From assembly GCF_019396385.1 (NCBI RefSeq), contig NZ_JAHKRN010000039.1, positions 1-64,000 of the forward strand: a stretch of 64,000 nucleotides of DNA, read 5' to 3'. Position 1 is the stretch's first letter, and each line of letters begins with the position of its first letter. The DNA is from Nonomuraea harbinensis (GTDB lineage: Bacteria > Actinomycetota > Actinomycetes > Streptosporangiales > Streptosporangiaceae). Positions 28,099 to 36,753 of this stretch are shown piece after piece. Both the position numbers and the translations under genes were made by a program. The notes below the pieces were generated by a model. That model made no database searches and was not told where the DNA came from. It worked only from the letters and a program-made list of their open reading frames with translations.

Positions 28099-29970
28099 TC
28101 ACTGTGGCTCGGCCGGGAGGAGGAGGCGGAAGGTCGCGCCTTCGCCGGGGGAGGAGTGGATCTCCACCCGGCCGCCGTGGGCGGTCACGATGGAGCGGAC
28201 GATGGCCAGGCCGAGGCCCGCTCCTCCGGTCGTGCGGTTGCGGGAGCCGTCGGCGCGGTAGAACCGGTCGAAGACCCGCTCCGCCTGCTCGGGGGAGAGT
28301 CCGGGGCCGGAGTCGGCGATCACCAGCGCCGCGTCCCGGCCGACGGTGCCCACGCCGATCCTGACCGGGGTTCCCGGCGGGGTGTGGGTGACGGCGTTGC
28401 CCACCAGGTTCGTGACCACCTGCCGGAGCCGGTCCTCGTCGCCCAGCACCGGGGCGCTCCCCGGCGGGCCGTCGTCGGGGCCGGTGAGCGTGATCGCCCG
28501 CGTCGGGTCCAGAGCGGCGAGATCGGCGCGGGCGTCGGCGGCGAGCGTCCGCAGATCCATCGGCGTCAGATCAAGCCCCACCCCGAACCCGCCGTCCCTG
28601 AACCCGCCGTCCCTGAACCCGCCGTCCCTGAACCCGCCGTCCCTGAACCCGCCGTCCCTGAACCCGCCGTCCCCAAAGGTGCCCTGGCCGGTGGTGCGGT
28701 CCCCGAGGGGGCGGTCTCCAAAGGCGCGGTCCCCGAGGGGGCGGTCTCCGAAGGAGGCGTCTCCGGAGGAGCCGCGCCCGAAGGCGCCGCGACCGGTGGC
28801 GCGGTCCCTGGGGGCGCGGCCCCCGAAAGGGCTGCAGCCCTTGGCGCGGTCCCTGGAGGGGCGGTCCCTGGAGGTGGGGTCTCTAGAGGTGAGGTCGGCC
28901 GGGGTGGGGTCTCTGGAGGCTAGGTCGGCCGGGGTGAGGGCTTCGGGGGTGGGGGTTGTGTGGGTGGGGTTGGGGGTGGCGAGGTCCATGGTGGCGAGCA
29001 GCAGCAGGTCGTCCACCAGTTTGGCCAGGCGGGCGGACTCGCTCTCGATGCGGGCCAGGGCCGCGTCCGCGTCCGTGCCGCCCATGCGGTAGAGCTCGGA
29101 GAAGCCCTTGATGCCGAAGAGCGGGGTGCGCAGTTCGTGGCTCACGTCGGCGACGAAACGGCGCATCCTGGCCTCCGACTCCTCCCGGGCGGAGAAGCCC
29201 CGCTCGATCTGCGCCAGCATGCCGTTGAGGGAGCGGGCCAGCCGCCCCACCTCGGTGCCCGGACCGGCGGGCTCGGGCACCCTCCTGCTGAGGTCGCCGG
29301 CGGCGATGGCCGCCGCGGTCTCCTCGACCCGGCGCAGCGGCGCCAGCCCGGCCCTGATCGCGAACCCGCCCGTCAGCGCCAGCAAGCCCAGCAGCAGCCC
29401 GCCCGCGACCAGGGAGGCGACCCGCACCCGCTGGACCGTCGAGTTCATCCCGTCCAGTGAGACCGCCGCGACGACCGAGGCGTGCGTGCCGCGGGTGGCG
29501 GGCACCGCAATCGTCCGCCACTGCTCGCCGCCGTCGCCGGAGACCGTGAACGGGCGCCCCGCGCGGGCCTCGACGGCCGCCGCGTCCAGCCGGGGCAGCC
29601 GCGGCAGCTCGCCGGCCGCCGGAGCGCCGGAGGCAGGGCCGGTGCCGGTGCCGACCCCGCTGCCGACCCCGGTGCCGACCACAGTGGTGACCACGGTGCC
29701 GTCGACGGAGAGGAAGGCCAGCCGCACCTCCTCGATCAGGTCGAGCTGGGACGGGGCGGCGGGGGCGGCCCGCTTGCGCAGCAGGTCCATGAGCTCGGGC
29801 GGCATCGAGGCGGCCGCTGTCGCCAAGGGGCCGAGCTGGGCGTCGATCCGGGCCAGCAGTTCGGCTTCGAGCTGCCGTACCACGACCGTGCTCACCAGCG
29901 CGAGGCCCGCCACGAGCAGCGCCACCGTGATGGCGAGCAGCCGGGCGCGCAGCGAGAGCCGCCTGATCAT
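28099..29970 (-). CDS. Sensor histidine kinase with repeat-expanded linker
   Basis: 623 residues from ATG 29970, which overlaps the regulator's stop (ATGA). TM1 (about 10-32), an extracytoplasmic domain to about 170, TM2, a HAMP segment (GLAPLRRVEETAAAIAAGDLSRRV), then the H-box DVSHELRTPL. The ATPase domain shows NLVGNAVTHTP, IADSGPGLSPEQ and GAGLGLAIVRSIV. Between LVDDLLLLATMDLA and LDLTPMDLRTLAADARADL, normally nearly adjacent in such kinases, lie about 135 residues (about 330-466) of low-complexity repeats rich in Arg, Asp, Gly and Phe, ending in five FRDGG units. Its partner is the OmpR-type regulator; the ABC genes upstream suggest it senses a drug or peptide. Whether the kinase still works is uncertain. 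Confidence 0.9.
   Translation of the reverse strand: MIRRLSLRARLLAITVALLVAGLALVSTVVVRQLEAELLARIDAQLGPLATAAASMPPELMDLLRKRAAPAAPSQLDLIEEVRLAFLSVDGTVVTTVVGTGVGSGVGTGTGPASGAPAAGELPRLPRLDAAAVEARAGRPFTVSGDGGEQWRTIAVPATRGTHASVVAAVSLDGMNSTVQRVRVASLVAGGLLLGLLALTGGFAIRAGLAPLRRVEETAAAIAAGDLSRRVPEPAGPGTEVGRLARSLNGMLAQIERGFSAREESEARMRRFVADVSHELRTPLFGIKGFSELYRMGGTDADAALARIESESARLAKLVDDLLLLATMDLATPNPTHTTPTPEALTPADLASRDPTPADLTSRDPTSRDRPSRDRAKGCSPFGGRAPRDRATGRGAFGRGSSGDASFGDRPLGDRAFGDRPLGDRTTGQGTFGDGGFRDGGFRDGGFRDGGFRDGGFRDGGFGVGLDLTPMDLRTLAADARADLAALDPTRAITLTGPDDGPPGSAPVLGDEDRLRQVVTNLVGNAVTHTPPGTPVRIGVGTVGRDAALVIADSGPGLSPEQAERVFDRFYRADGSRNRTTGGAGLGLAIVRSIVTAHGGRVEIHSSPGEGATFRLLLPAEPQ
28585..28674 (-). repeat. 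15-bp tandem repeat, six units, inside the histidine kinase
   Basis: Six consecutive 15-bp units beginning GAACCCGCCGTCCC on the + strand start at 28585, 28600, 28615, 28630, 28645 and 28660. They encode (F-R-D-G-G) repeats on the minus strand. The inner copies are identical, so they are recent or actively homogenised. Degenerate related repeats (FGDRPLGD and SRDPT types) extend to about 28940. Confidence 0.95.
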
Positions 29971-30719
29971 GGCTTCGGCCTGCGCAGCACGTAGCCGACG
30001 CCGTGGACGGTGTGGATGAGCCGCGGCCCGCCGGTGTCGAGCTTGCGGCGCAGGTAGCTGATGTAGGTGTCGACGATGCTGGAGTCGCCGGCGAAGTCGT
30101 AGCGCCACACGTGCTGGAGGATGTCCGCCTTGGGCAGCACCCGGCCGGCGTTCTCGGCCAGGTGGCGCAGCAGCCTGAACTCGGTCGGCGACAGCCGCAC
30201 CGGGAAGCCGCCCCGCGTCACCTGGTGGCCTTCCGGGTCGACCTCCAGATCGCCGACCGTCAGCGTGTGGTCGCCGGGTGAGGCGCCGGTGCGCCGCAGG
30301 ATCGCCCTGATGCGGGCCAGCAGCTCCTCCAGGTCGAACGGCTTGGTCACGTAGTCGTCGCCGCCCAGCCGCAGGCCGTTGATCTTGTCGGCGGTGGCGT
30401 CGCGCGCCGTAAGGAACAGCACCGGCACCGGCCCCGGCCTGCCGCCCGCCCTCGGCAAGGTTCTCAGCCTGCGGAGCACCTCGAACCCGTCGAGGTCGGG
30501 CAGCATCACGTCGAGCAGCACCAGATCGGGCGGGTCGCGCCTGGCCGCCTCCAGGGCCCGCGTGCCGCTGTCGGCCGAGCTGACGGTGAAACCCGCGAAC
30601 CGGAGCGTGGCCGCGAGCAGCTCCTTGACGGTCGGCTCGTCGTCGACCACGAGCAGCCGCTCGCCTGTGGGTTCACGCACCTGCCGCCCTCCCGCCTTCA
30701 GCCTACGAGCCGGGGTCAC
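29967..30719 (-). CDS. OmpR-family response regulator
   Basis: 250 residues from GTG 30719. The receiver domain has LLVVDDEPTV, the phosphoacceptor in VLLDVMLPDLDGF, FLTARDATADK and DYVTKPFDLEEL. The C-terminal winged helix reads LSPTEFRLLRHLAENAGRVLPKADILQHVW...VDTYISYLRRKL, ending VHGVGYVLR. GTG 30719 overlaps the permease stop (GTGA), matching the overlaps throughout this operon; GTG 30680, with GGGAGG upstream, would remove 13 non-conserved residues and is a good alternative. Order on the minus strand: ABC ATPase, permease, regulator, kinase. Confidence 0.92.
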   Translation of the reverse strand: MTPARRLKAGGRQVREPTGERLLVVDDEPTVKELLAATLRFAGFTVSSADSGTRALEAARRDPPDLVLLDVMLPDLDGFEVLRRLRTLPRAGGRPGPVPVLFLTARDATADKINGLRLGGDDYVTKPFDLEELLARIRAILRRTGASPGDHTLTVGDLEVDPEGHQVTRGGFPVRLSPTEFRLLRHLAENAGRVLPKADILQHVWRYDFAGDSSIVDTYISYLRRKLDTGGPRLIHTVHGVGYVLRRPKP

Positions 30720-31477
30720 ACATCACGCGTGCGGAACCGGGTGCGTGCCCAGACCATCATGACCGCCACGAAAGCGGACAGCACCCCCATCCCCATCCAG
30801 ATCGGGAGTGAGCCTTCCGAGGGCATGAGCGACCGGAAGGCGGCCGTGTTCGGCCACCAGGTGCTCAGCGTGAGGCCCAGGAAGTCGGGCATGATCGGGG
30901 CGAACATCGGCAGCAGCAGGAAGGCCGTGGCCGTGTTCACCGCCGCCGCCGTGCTCCTCAGCAGGATCCCGAGCGACAGCCCGAACAGCGCCACCAGCTC
31001 CAGCACCACCGGCCCGAAGAGCAACAGCCGCACCGCGCCGGGATCGTCCAGCCAGACCCGCGGCACGCCGTGCATGGCGAGCGTGATCTGTGAGACCAGG
31101 AACATCCCCCACACCGCCGCCGCGCCTGCCGTGAGCCCGGCCACGGCCACCAGCGCCGCCTTGGCCACCACCAGCCGGGTGCGCCGCCCGGCCGCCGCCA
31201 CGGTGGCCCGGATCGTACCGGAGCCGTACTCGGTGCTGGCCACGAGCGCGCCCAGCGCCGCGATCAGCAGCTGGACGATGAAGACGCCCCGGGAGCCTCC
31301 CTGCAGCGGATCGAACACGGCCTGGTCCGCCGCCGTGGCCCGCGCGTACTCGGCCGCCGACGCCTGCGCGAACAGCCACCCCAGCAGCACCGACACGGCG
31401 ATGACGGCCCCGGCCAGCACCGGCATGACGGGGACGCTCCTGAACTTGGTCCACTCGGCCCGCACCAGCCCCCTCAC
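30716..31477 (-). CDS. ABC-2 type transporter permease
   Basis: 253 residues with six predicted membrane helices: LAGAVIAVSVLLGWLFA, IVQLLIAALGALVAST, VVAKAALVAVAGLTAGAAAVWG, LLFGPVVLELVALFGLSLGILL, AVNTATAFLLLPMFAPIM and MGMGVLSAFVAVMMVWA. The signature STEYGSGTIRATVAAAGRRTRLVVAKA after the second helix is typical of permeases paired with a bacitracin/daunorubicin-type ATPase. The start GTG at 31477 overlaps the ATPase stop (GTGA). With the ATPase it probably exports a peptide antibiotic or drug, or protects the membrane from one; the substrate is not evident. Confidence 0.88.
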   Translation of the reverse strand: MRGLVRAEWTKFRSVPVMPVLAGAVIAVSVLLGWLFAQASAAEYARATAADQAVFDPLQGGSRGVFIVQLLIAALGALVASTEYGSGTIRATVAAAGRRTRLVVAKAALVAVAGLTAGAAAVWGMFLVSQITLAMHGVPRVWLDDPGAVRLLLFGPVVLELVALFGLSLGILLRSTAAAVNTATAFLLLPMFAPIMPDFLGLTLSTWWPNTAAFRSLMPSEGSLPIWMGMGVLSAFVAVMMVWARTRFRTRDV

Positions 31478-32370
31478 AGCGCGGCCCCGAACTCGACGCT
31501 GTCCCTGGTCAGCTCCATGAACGTGTCCTCCAGCGAGGCGCGGCGAGGCGTCAGCTCGGCCAGCGCCACCCCTTCCGACGCGGCCAGCCGCCCGATGTCC
31601 GGGGCCGGCATGCCCGTCACCACCAGCTCGTCGCCGTGCGCCCGCACGTGCGCCCCCGCCAGCTCCAGCAGCCTGCCGAAGCCCGCCCTTTCGGCCACCC
31701 GGACCAGCACCTCGGCGCCGGCGCCGGTGAAGTCCTCGACGTCCCCTTCCGCGATCAGCCGGCCCCTGCCGATCACCACCAGCCGGTCGGCGGTCACCGC
31801 CATCTCGCTCATCAGGTGGCTGGAGACCAGCACCGTGCGGCCCTCGGCGGCCAGGCCGCGCAGCAGCGTGCGGATCCACAGCACGCCCTCCGGGTCGAGC
31901 CCGTTCACCGGCTCGTCCAGCACCAGCACCGGCGGGTCCCCGAGCAGCGCGGCGGCGATGCCGAGCCGCTGGCACATGCCGAGCGAGAACCCGCCGGCCG
32001 GGTAGCCCGCCGCGTCGGACAGGCCCACCAGGTCGAGCACCTCGCCGACCCTGCGGTCCGGGAGGCCGCTGCTCCTGGCCAGGTAGAGCAGGTGGTCGCG
32101 GGCGGTGCGGCGCGGGTGCACGGACTGCGCCTCCAGCAGCGACCCCACCTCGCGCAGCGGCGTCTCCAGGTCCCGGTAGCGCCACCCGCCGACGGTCACC
32201 GTGCCGGACGTCGGCAGGTCGAGCCCGAGGATCATCCGCATGGTGGTGGTCTTGCCCGCGCCGTTGGGCCCCAGGAAACCGGTGACGAGGCCGGGCCGTA
32301 CCTCGAACGTGAGCCCGTCCACGGCGAGCGTCCCGCCGTGGCGTTTGGTCAGTGCGTTGAGCCGGATCAT
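31474..32370 (-). CDS. ABC transporter ATP-binding protein
   Basis: 298 residues. Walker A is FLGPNGAGKTTTMRMI, the Q-loop region EVGSLLEAQSVHPRRTARDHL, and the signature FSLGMCQRLGIAAALL (the SLGM variant typical of the bacitracin/gallidermin-resistance type; Cys replaces the usual Arg). Walker B is VLVLDEPVNGLDPEG, and the switch His lies in VLVSSHLMSEM. A C-terminal accessory domain of about 80 residues ends in SLEDTFMELT. First gene of the ABC/two-component operon. A direct repeat suited to an OmpR-type regulator lies in its upstream region. Confidence 0.92.
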   Translation of the reverse strand: MIRLNALTKRHGGTLAVDGLTFEVRPGLVTGFLGPNGAGKTTTMRMILGLDLPTSGTVTVGGWRYRDLETPLREVGSLLEAQSVHPRRTARDHLLYLARSSGLPDRRVGEVLDLVGLSDAAGYPAGGFSLGMCQRLGIAAALLGDPPVLVLDEPVNGLDPEGVLWIRTLLRGLAAEGRTVLVSSHLMSEMAVTADRLVVIGRGRLIAEGDVEDFTGAGAEVLVRVAERAGFGRLLELAGAHVRAHGDELVVTGMPAPDIGRLAASEGVALAELTPRRASLEDTFMELTRDSVEFGAAL

Positions 32371-32413
32371 GCCGCCAGCCTGGCCCGCCCGGTTGGAGAC
32401 GTCCTGAGCGATC

Positions 32414-32431
32414 CTGTGAGACCTCTGTGAG
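32414..32431 (-). promoter_or_regulatory. 11-bp-spaced direct repeat upstream of the ABC/two-component operon
   Basis: CTGTGAG occurs at 32414-32420 and again at 32425-32431 on the + strand (CTCACAG-N4-CTCACAG read toward the operon), 44 to 61 nt before the ATPase start. One helical turn between repeats is the usual spacing for OmpR/PhoB-type regulators, so autoregulation by the operon's own regulator is plausible. A weaker third copy (CCTGAGC) begins at 32403, in register. Confidence 0.45.
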
Positions 32432-32464
32432 CCCGCGACCCCGGCCTGGGGGACGCGGGCGGAC

Positions 32465-32965
32465 TCAGAGGGAACTCACAGCTTCCCGGAGCCGCGCGGC
32501 CAGGTCCTCCGCCTGCTCCCGGCTCCACGGGATCAGCCCGTTCTCCGACATCAGCGCGTGGTACTGCTGCTGCCCGTACGGGGTGCCCGGCGGCAGCGGC
32601 ACCACGTGCCAGTGCAGGTGGGAGTTGCCCTGCTGGCTGCCGAGCGAGAGCAGGTAGGTGCGCTCCGACGGCACCACCGACTCCACCGCCAGCGCCACCT
32701 TCCGCACCACGCCCGTCAGCGCCAGGTACGCCTCCTCGTCCAGGTCGCGGACCACGTGCTCGACGTGCGCCTTCGGGCTGACCAGCACGTAGCCGGGCAC
32801 CGTCGGGTAGGCGGACAGGAACGCCAGGTGGTGCTCGTCCTCGTAGAAGATCTGCTCGTGCTCGTAGGCCGGGTCGCCTGCGACGATGGCGCAGATGAAA
32901 CAGGGGATGGACCGGACACGCGCCTCGTAGGCGGCCACGTCGAAGGGGACGTTCCTCTCAGTCAT
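32465..32965 (-). CDS. HIT family nucleotide-binding protein
   Basis: 166 residues from ATG 32965; the ATG at 32977 would add MIVI only. CFICAIVAGDP near the N-terminus and the histidine triad HLHWHVVPLPPG near residue 118 define a HIT-family nucleotide hydrolase or transferase. LSAYPTVPGYVLVSPKAHVEHV is the typical middle region. Substrates in this family are dinucleotide polyphosphates or nucleoside phosphoramidates; which one applies here is unknown. The gene lies 94 nt upstream of the ABC operon on the same strand but is probably separate. Confidence 0.88.
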   Translation of the reverse strand: MTERNVPFDVAAYEARVRSIPCFICAIVAGDPAYEHEQIFYEDEHHLAFLSAYPTVPGYVLVSPKAHVEHVVRDLDEEAYLALTGVVRKVALAVESVVPSERTYLLSLGSQQGNSHLHWHVVPLPPGTPYGQQQYHALMSENGLIPWSREQAEDLAARLREAVSSL

Positions 32966-32982
32966 GATGACGATCATGACCG

Positions 32983-33265
32983 TCAGAGCCGGCCCATGTC
33001 ACGGGCGCGGCGGACGGCGGCATGCCGGTCCGCCACGGCGAGCTTCGTCACCGCCGAGGACAGGTTGCGCACCGTGCCTTCCGACAGGCTCAGCTGCCTG
33101 GCGATCCTGGACACCGGCGCGCCCCCGGCGGCCGCGCGCAGCGTGTCCAGCTCGCGCGGGGTCAGCGGGCACTCCCGGATCGACAGCGCGTCCGCGGCCA
33201 GCTCCGGGTCGATGTACCGGCCGCCCTCGTACACCTTCCTGATGATCTCGGCCAGGGTCGCCGCC
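32983..33265 (-). pseudogene. Remnant of a NarL/LuxR-type response regulator
   Basis: Only the last part of a NarL-type regulator remains: AATLAEIIRKVYEGGRYIDP, then the LuxR helix-turn-helix LTPRELDTLRAAAGGAPVSRIARQLSLSEGTVRN. The receiver domain is missing: upstream in the same frame comes the stop of the neighbouring permease remnant, 7 codons before similarity begins. A residue also seems lost after TVRN (family pattern RNYLS, here RNLS). The GTG at 33234 lies directly on an AGGAAG, too close for a ribosome binding site, so a free-standing DNA-binding protein is less likely. Confidence 0.7.
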
Positions 33266-33282
33266 GGTTGTCCTTGCCCAGG

Positions 33283-34796
33283 TCACGCCCGGCGCGGGTC
33301 CCACCGGAAGAACTTCCGGGTGCACCACAGCCCGACGCCGATCCACAGCAGCCCGATCCCCAGGCCCGCGGCCGACACCAGGAAGCCGACCTCGGGCGCG
33401 CCCGCCCGGCCGAGGTCGCGGACCAGGAACGCGATGCGCATCATGTCCACGACCGGTGTCATCGGCAGCACCTCCGCCACCCGCTGCCCCCATTCGGGCA
33501 GCACCGACAGCGGGAACATCATGCCCGCCCCGAGCATGCTGGCGAACAGCACCGGCAGCGCCACCAGCTGCGCCACCTCGTAGTTGGGGATGAGCCCGGC
33601 CGTGCCGATCGCCAGCGCCGCGAACACCGCGGCCCCCAGCACGAACGCGACCAGCATGAGAGGCACGTTCCCCGGCACCGGCACGCCCACCACCCCGACC
33701 GCGTAGACCAGGATGACCGCCGCCTGCACCGCGCCGACCAGCGTGGCGTGCAGGATGTCGCCCGCGAAGATCGCGGTGGTGGACAGCGCGCCGCCGCGCA
33801 GCCGCTTGTACACGCGCTCCTCCCGGCGCACCACGATGCCGGTCGCGATCGTCATGTACGAGAACGGGAACACCACCGCGATGGCCCCGATCGCGGCGAG
33901 CGCGGCGGCCGGCACCCCGTTCACCTCGCCGGAGGCCGTCGGGCCGCTGGTGTGGACGAAGGCGATGAACAGCGGCAGCAGCAGGATGGTGAACGCCAGG
34001 CCGCGCTGCGGCTCGTGGGTCTCGACCGTGAACGTCTCGCCGTCCTGCCTGACCGAGCGCCGCGCCAGGCCGGGCGAGTACGGCAGGTCGCCGGGGCGGG
34101 CGCCGGGCAGCCGGAAGCTGATCCTGGTGCCCCGCTCCCCGAGCACGCCCGCCAGCGTGCCCTCGGTGACGATCCGGCCGTCGTGCATGATGGCCAGCCG
34201 CTGCGCGAGCTGCTCGGCCTCGTCCAGGTAGTGGGTGGTGAGCAGTACGGTGGCGCCGTCGGCGACCATGCCGCGCACCAGCTCCCACACCTTCCGCCTG
34301 GCCTCCGGGTCCAGTCCGGTGGTGGGCTCGTGCAGGAAGAGCACCTCGGGCCTGCCCAGCACGGCCAGCGCCAGGTCGAGCCGGCGCTTCTCGCCGCCGG
34401 ACAGCTGCCCGACCCGCACCGCCGCGCGGTGACCGAGCCCGACCCGGTCGAGCACCTCGCCCCGGCCGAGCGCGTGCGGTGTCCAGCGCCGCCAGGCGTC
34501 CACGGTCTCCGCCACCGTCAGGTCCTTTAGAAGCCGGCCTCCTGGAGCACGATGCCCATCCGGGGCCGGATGCGGGCCCGCTCCTTGACCGGGTCGTGCC
34601 CGAGCACCCGCACGTCGCCGCCGGTCGGTGCGACGTACCCCTCCAGCACGTCCAGGGTGGTCGTCTTGCCCGCCCCGTTGGTGCCGAGCAGCGCGTACAG
34701 CTCGCCCCGGCCGACCCGGAAGCCGATCCCCTTGACCGCCTCGAAGTCGCCATATTTCTGGTGCAGGTCCCGGACCTCGATCGCTGTCGTGTCCAC
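33283..34796 (-). pseudogene. Broken ABC transporter: frameshifted ATPase fused to truncated permease
   Basis: 34527-34796 encodes the start of an ATPase (MDTTAIEVRDLHQKYG, Walker A LLGTNGAGKTTTLDVL, Q-loop MGIVLQEAGF) and then hits TAA. From about 34525 the protein continues in another frame (DLTVAETVDAWRRW, signature LSGGEKRRLDLALA, LFLHEPTTGLDPEA, TTHYLDEAEQL), so one base has been lost. The ATPase then ends abruptly at about VETHEPQ and runs directly into a permease lacking its first helix (RGLAFTILLLPLFIAF), showing an internal deletion that joined two genes. The permease end is intact (KFFRWDPRRA). Walker B also has His where Asp is usual (LFLHEP). The locus is clearly non-functional. 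Confidence 0.82.
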
Positions 34797-34887
34797 GGGA
34801 CCACTGTGCCGGGGCGGGGCGCCGTCCCGGCAGTGCGCTGTCTCAGCTCTTGTCCGGGAGAACCGCAGGGTCCGGGCATGACATGTG

Positions 34888-36075
34888 TCAGGCGGCCACC
34901 GGCTGCCGCTCGGGGGCGGGCAGCGGCGTGACCGCCGCGGGCTCCTCGCGTGGCAGCAGGCGCGCCGCCACGGCGATCAGCAGGCCCAGCACGACGGCCA
35001 GCCCGAGCGCGGTACGGAGCGAGGTCACGTCCGACAGGAACCCGATCGCCACCGGGCCGAGCAGCAGGCCCGCGTATCCCATCGCGCCCGCCTGGGCGAT
35101 CGCCGGGCCGGGGGTGCTGGTGGCGGTGCCGGCCAGCGACAGCGTCATCGGCGAGATCGTCGCCACGCCGAGGCCCACGAAGAACACCGCGACCAGCGCG
35201 ACCACCGGCGCGGGCGCCGCCAGCACCATGCCGAAGAAGGCGGCCGTGGCCAGGCCCGCGGCCGTCAGCATGCCCCGTACCCCGAACCGCGAGCGCAGCC
35301 GGTCACCCGTCAGCCTGCCGAGCAGCATGCCCGCCTCGAAGATCGGGTAGCCGAGCGCGGCCAGCGCCTCGGGCGCCTTCATGGTGTCGCGCATGTAGAG
35401 GCCGTTCCAGTCGGCGACCACGCCCTCGACCATGAACGCGAAGAAGGCCAGCGCGCCCAGCAGGTACACGACCGGCGGCATGCGGCGGCGCGGCCCCGCG
35501 GCGGTCGCGGGCGCGGGGACGTCAGGCAGGTACGTCCGGCCGAGCACCAGGAGCACCGGCAGGGACAGCAGGCTGACCAGCACCAGGTTGGCGGTGAACG
35601 ACAGGCCCAGGACGATCGACAGGCTGCCGGTGACGCCGGCGGTCATGGCGCCGACGCACCAGCCGGCGTGCATGCCGTTCATCAGCGGCCGCCCGTAGGC
35701 GCGCTCCACGGTGGAGCCCTGAGCGTTCATCGCGATGTCGAACAGGCCGAACGTCATGCCGAACACCGTGGACGCGACGAGCAGCGCCGGAAGGCTCGGC
35801 ATGAGCGCCACCGCGATCAGGGCGAGCGCGGTCAGCGGGCCGCCGACCCGCAGCACGGTGCGGCTGCCTGCGCGGGCCATCACGCGGCGCATCGACTGCA
35901 TGGTCACCAGCGCGCCCAGCCCCCAGGCGAGCAGGACGGTGCCGACCTCCGCCTCGGACAGGCCGAGCTTGTCGGTCAGCGCGGGGATGCGCACGGTCAT
36001 GGTGCCGACCATCAGGCCGGCGAGGGCGAAGGTGAGGACGGCGCCGTAGCGGGCGATCCTCAGGTCACGGTTCAT
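34888..36075 (-). CDS. MFS transporter
   Basis: 395 residues and about 12 membrane helices. The N-terminal RIARYGAVLTFALAGLMVGTMTVRIPALTDKLGLSEAEVGTVLLAWGLG and the mid-protein FGLFDIAMNAQGSTVERAYGRPLMNGMHAGWCVG match the YbjJ-like MFS group, whose substrates are mostly unknown. ATG 36075 is chosen because GTGAGG lies 9 nt upstream; GTG 36090 would add five residues. It lies 157 nt downstream of the TetR gene on the same strand, so it is the probable target of that regulator and may export the regulator's ligand. Confidence 0.88.
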   Translation of the reverse strand: MNRDLRIARYGAVLTFALAGLMVGTMTVRIPALTDKLGLSEAEVGTVLLAWGLGALVTMQSMRRVMARAGSRTVLRVGGPLTALALIAVALMPSLPALLVASTVFGMTFGLFDIAMNAQGSTVERAYGRPLMNGMHAGWCVGAMTAGVTGSLSIVLGLSFTANLVLVSLLSLPVLLVLGRTYLPDVPAPATAAGPRRRMPPVVYLLGALAFFAFMVEGVVADWNGLYMRDTMKAPEALAALGYPIFEAGMLLGRLTGDRLRSRFGVRGMLTAAGLATAAFFGMVLAAPAPVVALVAVFFVGLGVATISPMTLSLAGTATSTPGPAIAQAGAMGYAGLLLGPVAIGFLSDVTSLRTALGLAVVLGLLIAVAARLLPREEPAAVTPLPAPERQPVAA

Positions 36076-36232
36076 CAGGGCATGCCTCACAGAAACATCA
36101 CTTCGGGCAGAAATCAGGCCCGGCCGTGGCCGAGCCTTGAAGGAAGGGGGGAGTGGCGCACACGAACGCCGGCGGCGCGTCGCGTCAGAAGCGCGCGCAG
36201 CGGTGTCCGACCGTACGAGAGAGCCGGAAACC

Positions 36233-36745
36233 TCAGGAAGGAGGTTTGAGCAGAGCTCTCATCCGGGCGTCGAGCGCGCCCAGAGCCTCGTCGCCGTTGA
36301 GCTCCGGGTCATGGCTCGCCAGGTCCCAGAGCCCTTCGCAGGCCAGCCGCACGATCTGCGACGCCACCGGGTCGGGCTCGTCGTCCAGGCCCTCGCGATG
36401 CCAGCGGGCCATGGCCTCGCGCAGCGGCGCGAGCAGGTAGGTGTTGCCCGACGCGCCGGTGACCACGGCCCAGCGGCGCAGCTTGCCCTCGCGGACGGCG
36501 ACGAGCGTGGCGCCGAGGTAGCGCTCGGTGTAGGTGGCGTCCGGCTGGGCGGCCACCAGGTCGTCGAACTCCTCGATCAGACGCTCCACCATGGCCTTGA
36601 TCAGGGCATCCTTGGTGGCGAAGTGGTAGAGGAGACCGCCCTTGCTGACGCCGGCCCGGTCGGCCACGGCGGAGAGCGTGAGCGCGGTCGAGCCGAGGTC
36701 GCTGAGCAGCTCTTCTGCCGCGTCCAGTAGCTCGTCCCGTCTCAT
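36233..36745 (-). CDS. TetR family transcriptional regulator
   Basis: 170 residues. The helix-turn-helix is at the N-terminus: DELLDAAEELLSDLGSTALTLSAVADRAGVSKGGLLYHFATKDALIKAMVERL. The ligand-binding part contains DPVASQIVRLACEGLWDLA. The frame stays open far upstream, but ATG 36745 fits the family start and lies 8 nt from a perfect palindrome. The regulator probably represses itself and the downstream MFS gene, a common efflux-control arrangement. The inducer is unknown. Confidence 0.9.
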   Translation of the reverse strand: MRRDELLDAAEELLSDLGSTALTLSAVADRAGVSKGGLLYHFATKDALIKAMVERLIEEFDDLVAAQPDATYTERYLGATLVAVREGKLRRWAVVTGASGNTYLLAPLREAMARWHREGLDDEPDPVASQIVRLACEGLWDLASHDPELNGDEALGALDARMRALLKPPS

Positions 36746-36753
36746 GCGCTCTA

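Noticed and set aside
28585..28674. Possible CRISPR array because of regular short repeats
   Set aside because: The 15-bp units are directly joined without spacers and lie in frame inside a kinase gene; they are a minisatellite.
28006..28923. 305-codon + strand frame with repeated PEPAVPEPAVPEPAV-type protein
   Set aside because: It is the complement of the histidine kinase repeats. The kinase frame on the minus strand explains the region, including flanking conserved domains.
32983..33234. Free-standing 83-residue LuxR-type DNA-binding protein
   Set aside because: Similarity to response regulators continues upstream of the GTG, there is no properly spaced ribosome binding site, and a residue is missing in the helix-turn-helix tail; a remnant fits better.
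34500..34540. Programmed frameshift in the ABC ATPase
   Set aside because: No slippery heptamer or stimulatory structure is evident, and the gene has other lesions (gene fusion by deletion, altered Walker B, lost partner genes), so plain decay is simpler.
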